A stretch of DNA of 64,000 nucleotides from Aplidium turbinatum (GCA_918807975.1 OU964918.1:24660477-24724476), one strand, 5' to 3'. Shown: positions 23,269-35,341, counted from the stretch's first letter. The notes: generated from the letters alone by a model not told the origin. A program made the numbers and translations.

Positions 23269-24154
23269 TAGAGATGCAGCGAACCCAAAATTTTTATCCG
23301 CACACCGCACCGCAACTGACTCATCTATCCGCGCACCGCACCGCACACCGCAATTTATCTGGAACTTTGACACTGCACCGCACCGCACACCGCAAATTAC
23401 AAAATTCAAAAAAAAATATTTTAACGAGTTATTGTTTAGAAAGTCAATTGTAGGAAAAAGCATCCATGGCATATAACTGGTAACCTAGTACCAATACAGT
23501 TGTGCACTAATTGGCCAGGCTAACCAGATCATATTCTCTTATCAGCAATGCACCTAAGTTCTAAGACATAATACAAACTAAGACAAATAGAATGTTCCTG
23601 GATCCAGTATCAGGACTTTTGAACACTTTTTGTAAGCAATAATGCAATTATAATGCCAGTGGCTATATGAACTACACACACAAGAGTAAAACTTATAGCC
23701 TGAACTCACTGGGCTAACTGATATAGTAAATAATGCGGTAGTTGCGCTAGGCCTATAGCCTGGTAACTGAGCTTATCAGCTAGGCTACTAACCAAAAACA
23801 TTCGTACAGCTTCCCTGACAAGCAAGCCCTAAAACCCTGTCAACTGCAAGCCATTTGCAATTTGCATTTGCATAGCTTTCCATCTTAGGGTTTCCGAAGG
23901 GAAAAATAACTGATCCGTGTTTCCAATTTAAATTTGAAGTTTCATAGCTGATTCTTGAAAAGTTGAAAGTTTACGTTTACGAAAGTTTAATTTCTTGAAA
24001 GTTTACGTTTACGAAAAATTAATTTCTTGAAAGTTTACGCGGCAAGCGGCGCGGCGCGGCTTTGTCATTTCAACCTTCCACGCGGCGCGGCGCGGCACGC
24101 GGCGAAAAAGTCAAAAGCGGCCGCGTACGCGGCGCGGCGCGGCTTGCATCACTA
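23269..24154. mobile_element. GC-rich hAT MITE, copy 2
   Basis: Same family as 18742-20728. Begins TAGAGATGCAGCGAACCC, ends cttgcatcacta, and is flanked by gttcggac on both sides (23261-23268 and 24155-24162). This 886-bp copy has no nested element and is the best reference for the family. Compared with copies 1, 3 and 4 it lacks several TA-centred micro-insertions. Confidence 0.93.
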
Positions 24155-24385
24155 GTTCGGACACATAGCAAGAAGCAACTCGTTGGAAAATTTAATGTTG
24201 ACTGGGATGGTGCAAGGCAAACGAACAAAAGGACGACAAAAAATGAAATATTTTGACAATATCAAGCAAATTACAGGAATAAAAAGCATGCCGGAAACAC
24301 TAATAAAAACAAAAGACAGAACAAAATGGAGGCAGTTCACAAGGGAGATCACAGCTGATCAAACATGATCAATCTGTTGAAGAAG
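24155..24385 (+). pseudogene. RTE-like LINE, C-terminal part (segment 2)
   Basis: Continues the frame of 22835-23268: FGHIARSNSLENLMLTGMVQ, then GKRTKGRQKMKYFDNIKQIT and DRTKWRQFTREITADQT, followed by a stop. The pattern (FGHxxR...LxGxxxGxRxRGRQxxxxxD...DRxxWRxxxx) is the standard RTE/BovB-type C-terminus. It ends at a gttgaagaagaagtc tail, beyond which gypsy-like sequence starts. Confidence 0.8.
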
Positions 24386-25924
24386 AAGTCATTAAACCTT
24401 GTTGGTTTAGTTATAGAGCGAGAAGATCTACGTTCTGGCATTTGTAAACAAGGGGGTGATAGGTTCATTGAATCTGGTTCATCGACCGTGACTAGCGGTG
24501 AGTCGTAAGTATCACTTTCACGATGACTATTGTCTGGCCTGATATATTTCTTAAAGAAAGACGAATTACGTTTAGTTCAATACCATCCGTATCCATAACG
24601 GTAACTTTACCCTTTTCTTTCGAGACAACTGTTTGAGGGACAGGTTGTAGGAAACAATTCAGAAGTTTTAGGATTTCTAACTAAGACTTCATCACCCATT
24701 TTTATTTCCGATTCTACGGCCCCCCCTTTTTCGTCAGCATAGCTTTTACTTTTCAATTTGTTCTCCCAATCACGATCTCTGACTTCTTTGTCGAACTGTT
24801 GTGGCTCACGACTAGAGATGTAAATGCAAAAAAAACGAATCGTTTTTTTAAAAAAAAAACGTGTTTTTTTTCAAAAAAAAATTGAGCCAAAAAAACACTC
24901 GTTTTCTTTTTTTTTTTTGTTTTTTTTCATATTTTTCTGGTAAAGTTGCAAAGTTTTTACAATTTGAAGTTTAGTTTCATTACAGTGCTCTTGAAAAACG
25001 TTAAACTAGTAAAAATAGTTTTATGGTTGTGCTAAAATTCCTAAATGTTTGTGCTTGGCAACAGCATAGCCAATGTTTTTTGCATAGTCCTACGTTGTTT
25101 CGCTTTTTTCTTCATTCTCAGGCATGTTTGTGGCAGTAGACCTGATAATTATTGAATTAATGCAATTTGATACATGACATAATGTAGATGAGTTAATTTC
25201 TTTTTCCTTTTATGGAAGTTAGCCTACGATGTATGGGAACTTGTGTAACTTTTGTACTGTGTATATTGCATATTTCAAACATGTACCTATGTTCCTGTTA
25301 CTGACAAATAAAACATTGATTGATTGATTGATGTTAGTATACCGGGACTGGTTATTCTTGTACACACTCAATGGGTTGACGAAATTTTGACAAAAACAAG
25401 ATGGCAGTATTTAGAACACACATTACTTTGTTTGTGGTAATTTACTAATGTAAGCTATTGCCAATAGCTTGTTTAAACATGTTTTTAACTGATAGCTTAA
25501 CAACGATGTATATAGGCCTATATGCTTTATAAATGTTGAAACAGAAGTATTCTTTTCGTGTGTTGTAACTTGTAAGGTCTTATAGACACTTTGTCATTGA
25601 TGCTTCTTGCAGATCATTTGTGACATAATGCAAGAGATCTTATCACTGATATTTTTAGCTGTCAAAAGTAAGTGCATTTGTCAGAAAAGGTTTAGGTTAA
25701 TGTTCCTTTCAAATGCCCACCACCCACGTTGACTATTGCTAGTAACTACCAACCCTGAATGAAAAAATTTTCCCTTTAAAGTGAAGTTTTTCAGCACTGC
25801 TCAGTGTTCACATAGTGAATAAATGCTTCATAATACTTTTCCTGACAAGTATAATATAAAGTTTTACCCATATTCCGCAATGCAGGATAAAAATACAAAA
25901 CAAACATCAAAGATGAAAACCTAT

Positions 25925-26465
25925 TTTATTTGGGAACTAGGCCAGCTACTTTTTGAGATAAAAAGAAATTGACCTCTTGTCATTATGCACCAATGAAACC
26001 ATGATGCATAACTTTAAATTTTTTTTTATTGGGTAGAAGAAAGATTGACGAAAAGTTTGGCAAAAACAGAAGAGTACTAAAGTCTCAAAGTCCTGCAAAC
26101 TAGTTCAAATTGGATGGATTAAGTTAAGTGCAACCATACTTCTTTTAAACATGTCTATGACAGCACAATGGTGTGATTAAGGAAAAACAAACACGACTAT
26201 GACATCACAAAGGAGTATTGAACCTCTTCAGGGAAAATAAAAAACATCAAAATGTTTCCATCTTTCACTACATTTAAATTTGATTTGGGCTAAAAGTTGC
26301 GACTTTAGCACTACACTGCTTTTGCCAAACTTTTCATCAATTTTTCCTCTACTACCTAACAACTTTTTTTTTTATTCAAGTTACGCATCATGGTTTTATC
26401 GGTGCGTAACGACAAGAGGTTAATTTCTTTTTATCTCAAAAAGTAGTAGCCAAAACTTGTTTTAA
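25925..26465. repeat. Inverted (fold-back) repeat, arms about 145 bp
   Basis: The left arm (about 25938-26073) contains tactttttgagataaaaag, cctcttgtca, accatgatgc and aaaagtttggcaaaa. The right arm (about 26320-26455) is the reverse complement with scattered differences. The loop is about 240 bp. Transcription across it would give a long hairpin. Confidence 0.75.
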
Positions 26466-26639
26466 TGTTCATAAACAGATAGCCCACCCAGAAAACATGG
26501 GGGTAGAGCAAAAAATTATAATATCCAAATATGTTGAGCGGTTTATGAGATATTGCATTTTTTTCTATTGCTTCTTATCTATGAAGCCACCTAGTGGCTA
26601 AGGGAACTTCACTTCTAACCCGAGAACCGCTTGTGTGGT

Positions 26640-26868
26640 TTTCATTAAGTTTGTACCAAATGCACATCAACTGGAACAACCTCTTGACGTTGTACTGGAA
26701 AAGGTGTGGAGTGCTGGTCAAAAGTGCCTTTGTGAAGCAGAGAAACAGGACACTGACCACCTGGTCCTAACATGCCCATTAACCAAAATCCCAGGTGGCT
26801 TCGATACTGTACACGAGTGTGGTACTACATTTAACAACTGGCTGAACCAAATTAAAGACAATACTTGA
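26640..26868 (+). pseudogene. LINE C-terminal tail fragment
   Basis: The frame ends KVWSAGQKCLCEAEKQDTDH, LVLTCPLTKIP, then FNNWLNQIKDNT and a stop. The C-x-C...HL...CP cysteine-histidine pattern is the C-terminal motif of jockey-group LINEs; compare CECGATEQTADHVIHHC in the ORF at 50499-53636. Short 5'-truncated insertion inside the hAT at 24813-27202. Confidence 0.65.
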
Positions 26869-27597
26869 GACGTGCCAAACATAGGACACTGTTACTACTA
26901 TTTGAGACGATGAGAAATCTTTATGGCTCGTGTGTTGAGACTTGAGATCTACAAAATTGCAATGAAACAATATACCATACATATAGTCTGATTTGAAATA
27001 AGTTATACGAGTTATGAGACTTTTTCTTTGTTGAAAGAGACGCTATTGCAATGAGTTTACCCTAATTGCTGCATATTGTGACATTTAATGTTAAAATGGG
27101 TAAAAAAAAAAAAACGAATAAAAAACAAAAAAAACGATAAAAAACAGAAAAAACGAGCTCGTTTTTTTTTTAAACAAAAAAAAACGTTTTTTTACATCTC
27201 TACTCACGACACAATTCTGGAAGTTTCGTTTTCATTTCTAGTCCAAACATCAAATAGTAGGCTACGGAGATGCACCTGTGGATGACTGTGGTGTCGATCG
27301 ATAATAAGCCATCAGGAATTTACTGATCTCCTCTTTCCATTCTTTTCCGTCCACATGTGCAATTCTGATCGCTTTCATCAACGTTCTGTTTTGTCGCTCT
27401 ACCTCTCCATTTGCTTGTGGCCACAACGGCGTCGACTTTTCATGCTTTATGCCGTAGGCTACTCGGTTAAGAAATTTTCAAACTCTGAAGAAACAAATTG
27501 TGGCCCATTATCAGTTCTCAAAGAAACTGGCACACCGAATCGTGCAAACATAGGCACAATTGCGTCTATTATTTTCGTGGTTATAGTAGACTTCAAG

Positions 27598-29216
27598 CAG
27601 GGGCGCCGGAAGCGGGGGGCAGGGGGGGCGAATGCCCCCCTGCCCTCAAATTTTCTGCAGATGGAGAGGCAGGGGGGGGCAATGGTGCCCTTTTAAAGTC
27701 ATGTAAGCTACTGCACATTTTGCAATATAACAATTTCTGCTATTCGCTTTAAGCCTAATTTTTAAGCAACTCGCCAGCCTGTATTTGTGGTGACTGTCAA
27801 ACAGCACAGCACATCATAAATCACTGTCCAGTGTTTCGACCTGAAGAACATGTGAATCTCATAGACCCTGACATGAAGACACTGCTCTGGTTGCAACAAT
27901 TGGGAGATGTTACCTGAATTGCTGCCTGATAAGCAAGAAGCCTAATTATAATCTTTCATTTTTGTCTCAAAATAATATTTACGGCACAAAGTTTTGCAAC
28001 ACAGTACAGGCCTTAAAACTCGTTTTTTTTCGGCAGCCATCGTGGCCTACCGGGAGCTCCTTCTCGGCGGCCAAATCTGCGTGCTTGGAGGCCAAAATTA
28101 AAATAACGATAACACCAGTAAATAGAATTAAACTTGCAACAATGCTAAAATGATTACTTAGCGTTGTTGAAGTCTGGGCCTGGGCGACGTCCTACAATAG
28201 AATCGTTGTCGTTGCACCACGCAATAACTGCTTTATCGGGATTGTAATCCAGTACTATTCAAACAACACTCGCACGAGTGTCTCCAATGTGGCCGATTTT
28301 ATGGAAGTTCGCCACTCCCCTAGAATTCTTTTTAGCAACGAAAAACAACGTTCGACATGTGTTGACGATGACGGCAAGGTAATGAAATAATAAGTATTTC
28401 AATGATTAAAACATTACTTGTAGGCTTTAACTGCCCTTTATCAGAACTGACGATGCACTAGCCAGTGCGAAATATATTTTCTGTTACATCTACTGACATC
28501 TGATCCCTGTTGCCTTAGCAATTGAGGTTTTAGCTATTTCAATGATGTACATTACTAAAAGACATTACTATACTAAAAGAAGCATAATTTTTGCAAAATA
28601 TGATCAAAAAATGTTTCCCCATTGATGTCAACTAACTAAGTTCTCCTTTTTAACAACGATTCAATGTCCGACAACATCGAATCGACATAAAAACGACAAT
28701 ATTGCCAACCGATGTAAATTAGCACTTCGGATTAAGACTTTGTTAAAATAAACGTTGGGAATTACAAACAAGACTTACAGCGCTGGTGATCGCAGATGGA
28801 TATATTCCATCAATAACAAATATTCCCGCACAATGCAACAGTGGCGATTATGACGCGCTGACCTAACTTTGCGTCACTCTTTGATACTACATATTTTCGA
28901 CTGTTAATCCACGATCATTCTATTGCGAAATTAAATAATTGGCTAGAAGAGACCTGCGGCCAAACTTGGCCGATTGAGGAGGTAGCACCGACCGTTCATT
29001 CAAGCACAACTTAGCGGCCATGGCCGCAGGCTGCTTTAAGGCTTGACAGTAGGTTACATCATTATAACATAGCATGGTGCCCTTCTTTGTATACCGGATT
29101 ATCATTATCGCTATATTTTACCCTAAAACTTGAAAAAAAATTGGCCTTTTAGTAAACAAAAGTGCCCTTTTTTCGTAATCTTGCCCCCCCAGTCAAAAAT
29201 CGTTCCGGCGCCCCTG
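27598..29216. mobile_element. hAT element with CAGGGGCGCCGGAA ends
   Basis: Inverted ends CAGGGGCGCCGGAA and TTCCGGCGCCCCTG are flanked by the perfect 8-bp duplication acttcaag (27590-27597 and 29217-29224). Both ends hold runs of G or C (ggggggcagggggggcg and ttgccccccca). It is 1619 bp and no transposase is recognisable; a LINE tail lies inside (27770-27917). It splits the gypsy integrase fossil. Confidence 0.93.
27770..27917 (+). pseudogene. LINE C-terminal tail fragment
   Basis: The frame SPACICGDCQTAQHIINHCP, then VFRPEEHVNLIDPDMKTLLW and LQQLGDVT-stop, has the C-x-C-x2-C...H..HC zinc-knuckle-like end of jockey-group LINEs. It resembles the ORF at 50499-53636 (CECGATEQTADHVIHHC, LDDETAEWL). 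Only the last 47 codons are present. Confidence 0.7.
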
Positions 29217-29480
29217 ACTTCAAGACAGCTATTTCATACTAGCCTACCTACTGTAATAGTCAACAACAACTAAAATGTTTTCACCGCTTGGCAACGGTCC
29301 AAGAATGTCAGCTGAACAAGCTTGTCATGGACCGTTCGGAGGAACCACTCTTGTCATCGGCTCTGGTCTTGCATATTCGCTTGTCACTTGGCAACCATGA
29401 CATTTCCTACACAACTTCTCCGCATCACTGTCCGTTTTAGGCCACCATACTTTCGTGCCTAGTCTGTAGACGAAACCCTA

Positions 29481-29879
29481 CAGACTTCATGCCATCTTCC
29501 ACAGAAGTGAACCACTACAACAACAATAATAACTAATTGTATGCGCTGGCAAGTAAACACAGTGCAACCACACGCCATGTAGCTGACAAAACAAGTAGGC
29601 TAAATTATTGAGTTTCATGATGAGCATTCATGATTTTTACGTTCTTACGTCACGGACAATGTAGCTTCTGATTGGCTCGAGGTTTTACAGGCAGTTAATG
29701 AAATTTCCAGTTAAAGTGTTTACCCGAAATCCCACGGTATGCACTTTAACAAGCAGATTTCTAATAAACCACAAACCAATCAGAAGCTACGCTGTTCATG
29801 ACGTCATCAAGGTTGCGTCTTGGAAGAATAAAGGAAAAACGCAAATTCTAGCTAAATTAAATCAATGCTTTGCCATCGG
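29481..29879. repeat. Spacer with a short inverted repeat
   Basis: Inverted arms tgtagcttctgattgg (near 29660) and ccaatcagaagctac (near 29776) flank about 100 bp and are followed by tgacgtcatca. It may be a small MITE, but the ends were not resolved. Confidence 0.45.
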
Positions 29880-29955
29880 TTGACTTGGCGCATTGGGTTA
29901 GGGCGGTACGATAGTCATTACATTGACGTGGGTTTGATTCCCACCTCTGCTATAG
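29880..29955 (+). mobile_element. tRNA-like SINE head
   Basis: Sequence ttggcgcattgggttagg supplies a pol III A box and gggtttgattcccac a B box (GGTTTGATTCC, one change from GGTTCGANTCC), about 35-40 bp apart as in a tRNA. A T-rich stretch follows. This looks like the head of a SINE or a tRNA pseudogene of a family different from the SINEs at 1432 and 3366. No full cloverleaf was drawn. Confidence 0.55.
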
Positions 29956-30170
29956 CTCTTTTTTCTTCTGCAATCACCAAACAAAGTTCAAAATACAGTA
30001 ATAATTAATTCTCTGGCTGAATGCTGGAATGGTCACAATTGGACAGATAACGTAGCATCTCACTGGTTCGTGGTTGGATTGGACAGAAGTCCATGAATTG
30101 GATATTTGCATGTTAAAGTGCCTTTCAAATCCCACCTCGCAGTTTATGTGGCATCCTTTCTGTCACTGGT

Positions 30171-31468
30171 TAGTGTTGTCAGATTGGGCGATTTATCTGC
30201 AATTGGGCTACATTTAGTTGGGCTTGGCGCCAAAAAATGTTGGTTTGCGACCTTTTTGGGCTACTTTCAGTCTCTTTTGGCACGAAACGGCGCTTAAATT
30301 TGGCAGAATTTTAAGTTGTTTGGCAGTGAATTTTGAGTTGGCAAAACTGAATAATTGGTAGAATCCGACCAGCCTTTGAAAATATTGGTAAAGTTTAGGT
30401 TTTATTACGGAAAAAATGAAGTTATTCTTTTGATTCGGCTTGAGGATTGATTTTACCGCTGACCATTAGTAGCTTTGACTGTTGTTACAGCAATGCTGTA
30501 TTCATTTTCATCCGGGAAAATGGAAGGACTGACTGGCAAGTGGCGAAAGCGAAATTGCACTTGTATCGAATATCGGAAATTATAACTTAGTTATGATCTT
30601 GGTTTAGTACCATAATTTTTGAAGCTTTTATTGGTGTCTAAGCTATAAATTAAAGTGGGAAAAATTGAATGTCAGTGGATAAATTTACTGAATGTAAACT
30701 GGTCTTCCTTGTATGATGAAAAAACAATCATAGATTGTTACACTTTTTGCACCAAGGTGTAGGAGTTTAGAAATGCTGCAGGGGAGTATAAACTTTTGAG
30801 AAGTTGCTCAATTGGTAGGCCTACTAACAATGTAGCCTATAGGCCTACCAATCAGCAATGCATTAGTTGAGCGAGCCTTTTCGAGACTTTCTGCAATCAA
30901 AACTAAACTGCGAAATCGTATCGGACTTCAACTTTTGTCAGCGATTGTGAGGATCAGAACTTTGCTGCAACAATTGGAAAAATGCTGTTTGATCCCCGGT
31001 CATCAATGCGGAAGCATGATAGCTCTATATATGAAAATGAAGCTTCAGCAGTTGATGATAGAATTTTGTTGGGTTTGGTCCTTGGTAGTTCATCTGAGTT
31101 GACGGGCTTATGCTATGCATTAGCATCTACTATGGAACCATTTGTATCTTGAATTTGAAAATAGGAATTTGTATGAAGTCTGTATAGCATTGTCCCGTCT
31201 AAGTTTTTTTCTATTGAACAATGCTTTATTCAATATTGAACATTGTACTTATTGTATGTTGTATTAATGTATGCATTTTGTATCTACACAATCAGCATGA
31301 TGGACAAAGATGTTGCTTTGTCCATGACTCTTGGGGGCATGCCCAAAAACCCCCCTAAAAAGCTTGCGCCTTCGTTGCTCGACCGTCGACGTCGCGATGG
31401 CAAATTGGGCTACTTTTAAACTGCTTTGGCGCATTGGTGCTTTTTTATAAACAAATCTGGCAACACTG
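30171..31468 (+). mobile_element. hAT element with CAGTGTTGCCAGATT-like ends
   Basis: Left end TAGTGTTGTCAGATT, right end (reversed) CAGTGTTGCCAGATT, flanked by tcactggt (30163-30170) and tcgctggt (31469-31476), an 8-bp duplication with one mismatch. The 1298-bp copy keeps a recognisable transposase C-terminus on the plus strand. Confidence 0.85.
30848..31098 (+). pseudogene. hAT transposase C-terminal domain remnant
   Basis: The plus frame from CCA at 30848 reads PISNALVERAFSRLSAIKTK then LRNRIGLQLLSAIVRI, the hAT dimerisation motif (NAxxERxFSxLxxIKTKLRNR). It stays open about 80 codons to a stop near 31098. Directly upstream is a run of TA-insertion motifs (30812-30850: taggcctac, tagcctataggcctac) that disrupts the coding sequence before this point. 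Confidence 0.75.
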
Positions 31469-31504
31469 TCGCTGGTACTCTGCAAAATCCTATCTCGCAG
31501 TTTA

Positions 31505-33407
31505 CCCAGCTGAAAATGGCTTGTAGTTGACAGGGGTTTTGGCTTGTGAGGGTGTAGCGATCCATTATTTCGTCATATAAGTTTCCCTTTCTTGTACTAA
31601 AGTGAACTACCGTACTTTAACTTAAATTTATTTCCTAGTGTTTCTGTAATTTTCCATGTAATCTGCTCCCGAAGTCAATAGAAAAAAGGGAACAGAAAAT
31701 AAAAGGGTTTGTTCGCCCTTTGACGAGAGCTCACATCAAACCAGCTCAATTAGACAAAAAGCTCAATCAAATCGGACCAGCTCAAGCTGAGCTCAGTCGG
31801 ACCAGCTCAGCTGAGAAAACGTTAAATTGATTGTTTAGATAAAATGTAATAATTCGTGATAATGTTTTACTGTTCTGCAATTTCACTATTCTGTAATGTT
31901 TAAATTCAATTTATGTTATAGACCTACAATATTATATGAACACCTTCTGATAACTTAAAATTATAATTCGAATAACAATTGTGTGGAAATTAGTTCATGG
32001 AGTCAGATAGCCAAATTAGATAAATTAGATAGATAGAACTTTCATCAAGCAGTTAGACAGCCTTAATATTAATTCAAAATAAAACAAACATTAGACCTTA
32101 AATAATGTAAGCCTAAATAAAATGTTACCACAAAGGAAGTTGTACAAATGTTTTTGGTTATTAGCCTAGCTGATAAGCTCAGCTCCCATTACCAGGCTAT
32201 AGGCCTAGCGCAACTACCGCATTAATTACTATAACAGTGAGTTCAGGCTATAAGTTTTACTCTTGTGTGTGCAGTTCATACAGCCACTGACATTAAAATT
32301 GCATTATTGCTTACAAAAAGTGTTCAAAAGTCCTGATACTGGATCCAGGAACATTCTGTTTGAAAAAGCATGATGTCTTATAACTTAGATGCATTGCTGA
32401 TAAGAGAATGTGATCTGGTTAGCCCAGTCAATTAGTGCACAACTGTACTGGTAGGTTACCAGTTACGGTATATGCCATGGGTGCTTTTTGTCACAATTGA
32501 CTTTCTAAACAATAACCAGGGTTCGACCTCAACTTTTTTCGCAGTGGCAAACCGGACCAGTGGCTCACCATTTGCACTGGTCCGCACGAGGTCGCACTGG
32601 TCCGTCCCGTTTACTGATAAAAACAAGATTGGACATCGTGGGAAGCACGAGTGACGAGGCCAACCCAGGGAAAACCACCCTAAAACGACAATAATGAATG
32701 GTGGCAATAACATGGAAATGTACAATGGCAATAACGGTAACAACAGTATATCTAGGCAGGACATTCAATCTACGTTGAGTCTTTAATCTACTTGGGGCTC
32801 TTCTTCAATTTCTGAATCCGATTATGGGTCATAATCGGAATCTGATGACGGGACAATCACGGGTCATAATCGGAATCCGATGTGTGTTTGCCTGGCCTTG
32901 TAAACACATAGCCAGTGTCGGCTGTTGGGCCTTCTTGCCCTCACAGATGAATCGTTTGCCAGCCATAGATGTACCGGTATGGCAGGTTTGGGGTCGAAAT
33001 CTTTTATTTCTTATGATTTAACACCGTCACATGATGTTGCGATTGCTTTTTCTTACGATTTAACACGTGATGTTGCGATTGCCTTTTTCTTATGGTTTAA
33101 CACGCACGGATCACGTGTTTTGTTGCTTGAAGAGAAGCGCAAACGAGAACCACACACTCCAAACGATCAAACGACATAATACGATGATATTTTCGAACTG
33201 GACAGTCGGACCAGTGCGAAACGATTCGTACTGGTCCGCGGAGAACTCGCACTAGACATTGGCCAGAGGACCAGTGCTAAGATCGAACCCTGATAACGCG
33301 TTAAAATATTTTGTGAAAATTTTGTAATTTGCGGTGTGCGATGCAGTGTCAAAGTTCCAGATAAATTGCGGTGCGTGGATAAAAATTTTGGGTTCGCTGC
33401 ATCTCTA
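31505..33407. mobile_element. GC-rich hAT MITE, copy 3 (interrupted)
   Basis: Reverse-oriented copy. The right end gctgcatctcta (to 33407) matches the TAGAGATGCAGC terminus of copies 1 and 2. Homology to copy 4 (53946-54844) runs leftward to about 32135 and resumes in a short patch near 31505-31553 (cagttgaca, cttgtgaggg), with about 590 bp of unrelated DNA between. The GC-rich left terminus is missing. A small element (32517-33292) is inserted in it. Confidence 0.8.
32517..33292. mobile_element. Small element with CAGGGTTCGA ends and 5-bp TSD
   Basis: Ends are CAGGGTTCGA and TCGAACCCTG, with ataac on both sides (32512-32516 and 33293-33297). Comparing the flanks with MITE copies 1 and 2 shows the empty site (aataacgcgttaaaat), confirming insertion with only 5 bp duplicated. 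Termini look hAT-like, and hAT groups with 5-bp duplications are known. The interior repeats actggtccg motifs in both orientations; no transposase. Confidence 0.85.
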
Positions 33408-33504
33408 ATAAAGATGCCAATTTTCAAAAATATGCATGTTTAAGCTTTAATATCTGGCAATCTTGGCAACTTGAGTGATCCAGGTTTTCATGAAAATGCA
33501 GTGG

Positions 33505-33840
33505 ACATCAGATCAGTTTGTTTTTATTTCTGACCATCACAACGAAAAACAATATATGTCTAACATAGCAGGGGTCTAGAAAGAGGTAGAAGCGACACAA
33601 CACGGACGCTATAACGTACATGATGCCAAAACAGGACAATCAGTTATGGCATGGTCGCAACACCATAATAAAATTTTTACAAATGTAGAAAGATGAGAAA
33701 AAAAAGGCTAGTGAATTCTTTTTTAACAATTTACATGAGTAAAAAAAAAGACAAAAAAGATAGTTTCTACGTTGATCGACCTTGGTGGGTTATCAAAACT
33801 GTTGATGGTCTTGAGAGGAACACTCTTGATGCGTTAGCTC
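33505..33840 (+). repeat. Dispersed repeat, copy 1 (partner at 62285)
   Basis: Shares ttatttctgaccatca, aggtagaagcgacaaa and a possibly coding stretch DRPWWVIKTVDG with the copy at 62285-62660 (DRPWCAIKSADG). The shared reading frame with conservative changes hints at a decayed protein-coding element, not recognised. An 83-codon frame (33693-33944) includes this stretch. Confidence 0.55.
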
Positions 33841-34066
33841 ATCACGAAAAGCAATTAAACCATTTTTTTGTGTTACTTGGTGTCGCACCGGTACTTGTTT
33901 GTAGTTATTTTAACAAACAGTTGAGTGAATGCCAATCTGTCTGAAAGATGTGAAGAACTGGAAAAACACTTAACTTATAATTTGTGACTGATGATCAAGG
34001 GCTCTGTAAGAATTTTGTATAATAGCCTATCTCTTTGCTTGGGCTCCAATTTGGGCTCTATTTTAG

Positions 34067-34644
34067 GGATGCAACCTAGTTCGTACCCTGAACAGTTCGT
34101 ACACTAAAAAGATCGAGAGAAAACATTAAAAAAGCGGAAGTCGCTGATTGCAGTTTCCGCAAACATTTTAAAATTTTCTCCTTGAAAATATCGAGAGAAA
34201 GATAGCCCAAAGTCGAAGTCGCTAATCGCAGTTTCCGCTAACCGTAACCCTCGCAGTTTCTGCAAACATTTTTCTGCACTTTCCGCTAACCCTAACCATA
34301 GACTAATCTATGCTTTAACCCTCGCTGATCGCAATTTCCGAAAACATTTTTCCGCAGTTTCCGCTTACCCAACCTCTAACCATCGAGTAATCAGTGCTCT
34401 TTAACCAGGGATACCTAGACACTAACTATCTTTAACCCTAACTCTCGCTGATCGCAGTTTCCGCAAATACTTTTCCGCAGTTTCCGCTAACCCTCGAGTT
34501 GTTTCTGGAAACGCCGATCAGCAACTTCAGCTTTGTGCTGTTAACTGCAATCAGCGATTTCGGTTTTTTTATTTTTTTCTCTCGATCTTTTCAGGGTACG
34601 AACTGAGGGTACGAACTGTTCAGGGTACGAACTAGGTTGCACCC
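34067..34644. mobile_element. Mutator-like MITE, copy 1 (9-bp TSD)
   Basis: Inverted ends GGATGCAACCTAGTTCGTAC and, reversed, GGGTGCAACCTAGTTCGTAC, with direct repeats ctattttag (34058-34066) and ctatttgag (34645-34653), 8 of 9 matching. The second copy at 55469-56226 also has a 9-bp duplication. Nine-base duplications are typical of Mutator-like elements. The interior repeats gcagtttccgcaaac and ctaaccctaacc motifs; no transposase gene. Confidence 0.75.
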
Positions 34645-34827
34645 CTATTTGAGAAGCCCCCAAAAATTGGGCTATTTTATGCATAAGCTTGGGCTCTTTT
34701 TTATATTAACCTCTGGCAACCCTAATCGTATTGGCATATGGATCATCAGGACAGTGTCAACTTGAAATTGTAGGTTAAGTTTAACTAACGTTGCTCAACT
34801 ACAACGATTAGTGCAAAAATATGTATG

Positions 34828-35150
34828 GCCAACTGCGACGAAAGGTGCAAAGTGCGTTTGGCCAGCGTAGGTACCAACGATGAACTACGTTGGCAGTAGA
34901 GTTGGGATTACGTAGGCCCACAGATTTTAAAATAAGTTGGCCCAACTGCGACGAATGGTGCAAAATACGTTGGGCCATCGTAGGGTACCAACGATGAACT
35001 ACGTTGGGTGTAGAGTTGGGATAACGTTGGCCCAAAGAGTTTAAAAGAAGTTGTCCCAACTGCGACCAATGGTGCAAGATACGTTAGGTCAACTTCGACC
35101 ACAACATAGTGCCAACGGAGGAGCATTATTTTACCAATTGTCACACTACG
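34828..35150. repeat. Tandem repeat, about 113-bp unit, three copies
   Basis: The landmark aactgcgac recurs at 34831, 34944 and 35058 (steps 113 and 114). Units share ccaacgatgaactacgttgg and ttgggat-acgttggccca. Each unit contains self-complementary pieces (ccaacgtag/ctacgttgg). Confidence 0.85.
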
Positions 35151-35341
35151 TTGGGCCGAAGTACAATGTTTGCTGGGGTGACTACCTTGATGAAAACGAA
35201 AAGCGATCTTTTTACTTTCATTTCTCTCTTTAAATGCAAATGTGTCAAGCTCAAGCCCGCAAGAATAAACTGTACGGGTATGCATTAAAATAAATATATG
35301 CTGCTGCCTACAGTGTGTACATTGACCTTAAACTACGTCTA

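Larger units (their letters stand above)
24813..27202. mobile_element. hAT element with AAAAACGA-rich ends
   Basis: Termini are TAGAGATGTAAA at the left and tttacatctcta at the right, with perfect 8-bp duplication ctcacgac (24805-24812 and 27203-27210). Both ends are followed inward by long A/T runs broken by acga/tcgt, which look like subterminal repeats. The TAGAGATG start is shared with the GC-rich MITE family, so one transposase could recognise both. At 2390 bp no intact transposase is seen; it holds a fold-back repeat (25925-26465) and a LINE tail (26640-26868). Confidence 0.9.
24386..29480 (-). mobile_element. Second Ty3/gypsy fossil (integrase region), split by two hATs
   Basis: Three segments (24386-24812, 27203-27597 and 29217-29480) carry minus-strand pol sequence. 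The middle segment holds an integrase core of the gypsy type, and the left segment looks like the integrase tail. The three segments are collinear once the two hAT insertions, each with a clear 8-bp duplication, are set aside. The fossil is broken and partial; no LTRs are visible. It is older than both hATs. Confidence 0.75.

Noticed and set aside
27088-27285. Lysine-rich small ORF
   Set aside because: It is a translation of the A-rich subterminal region of the hAT element at 24813-27202.
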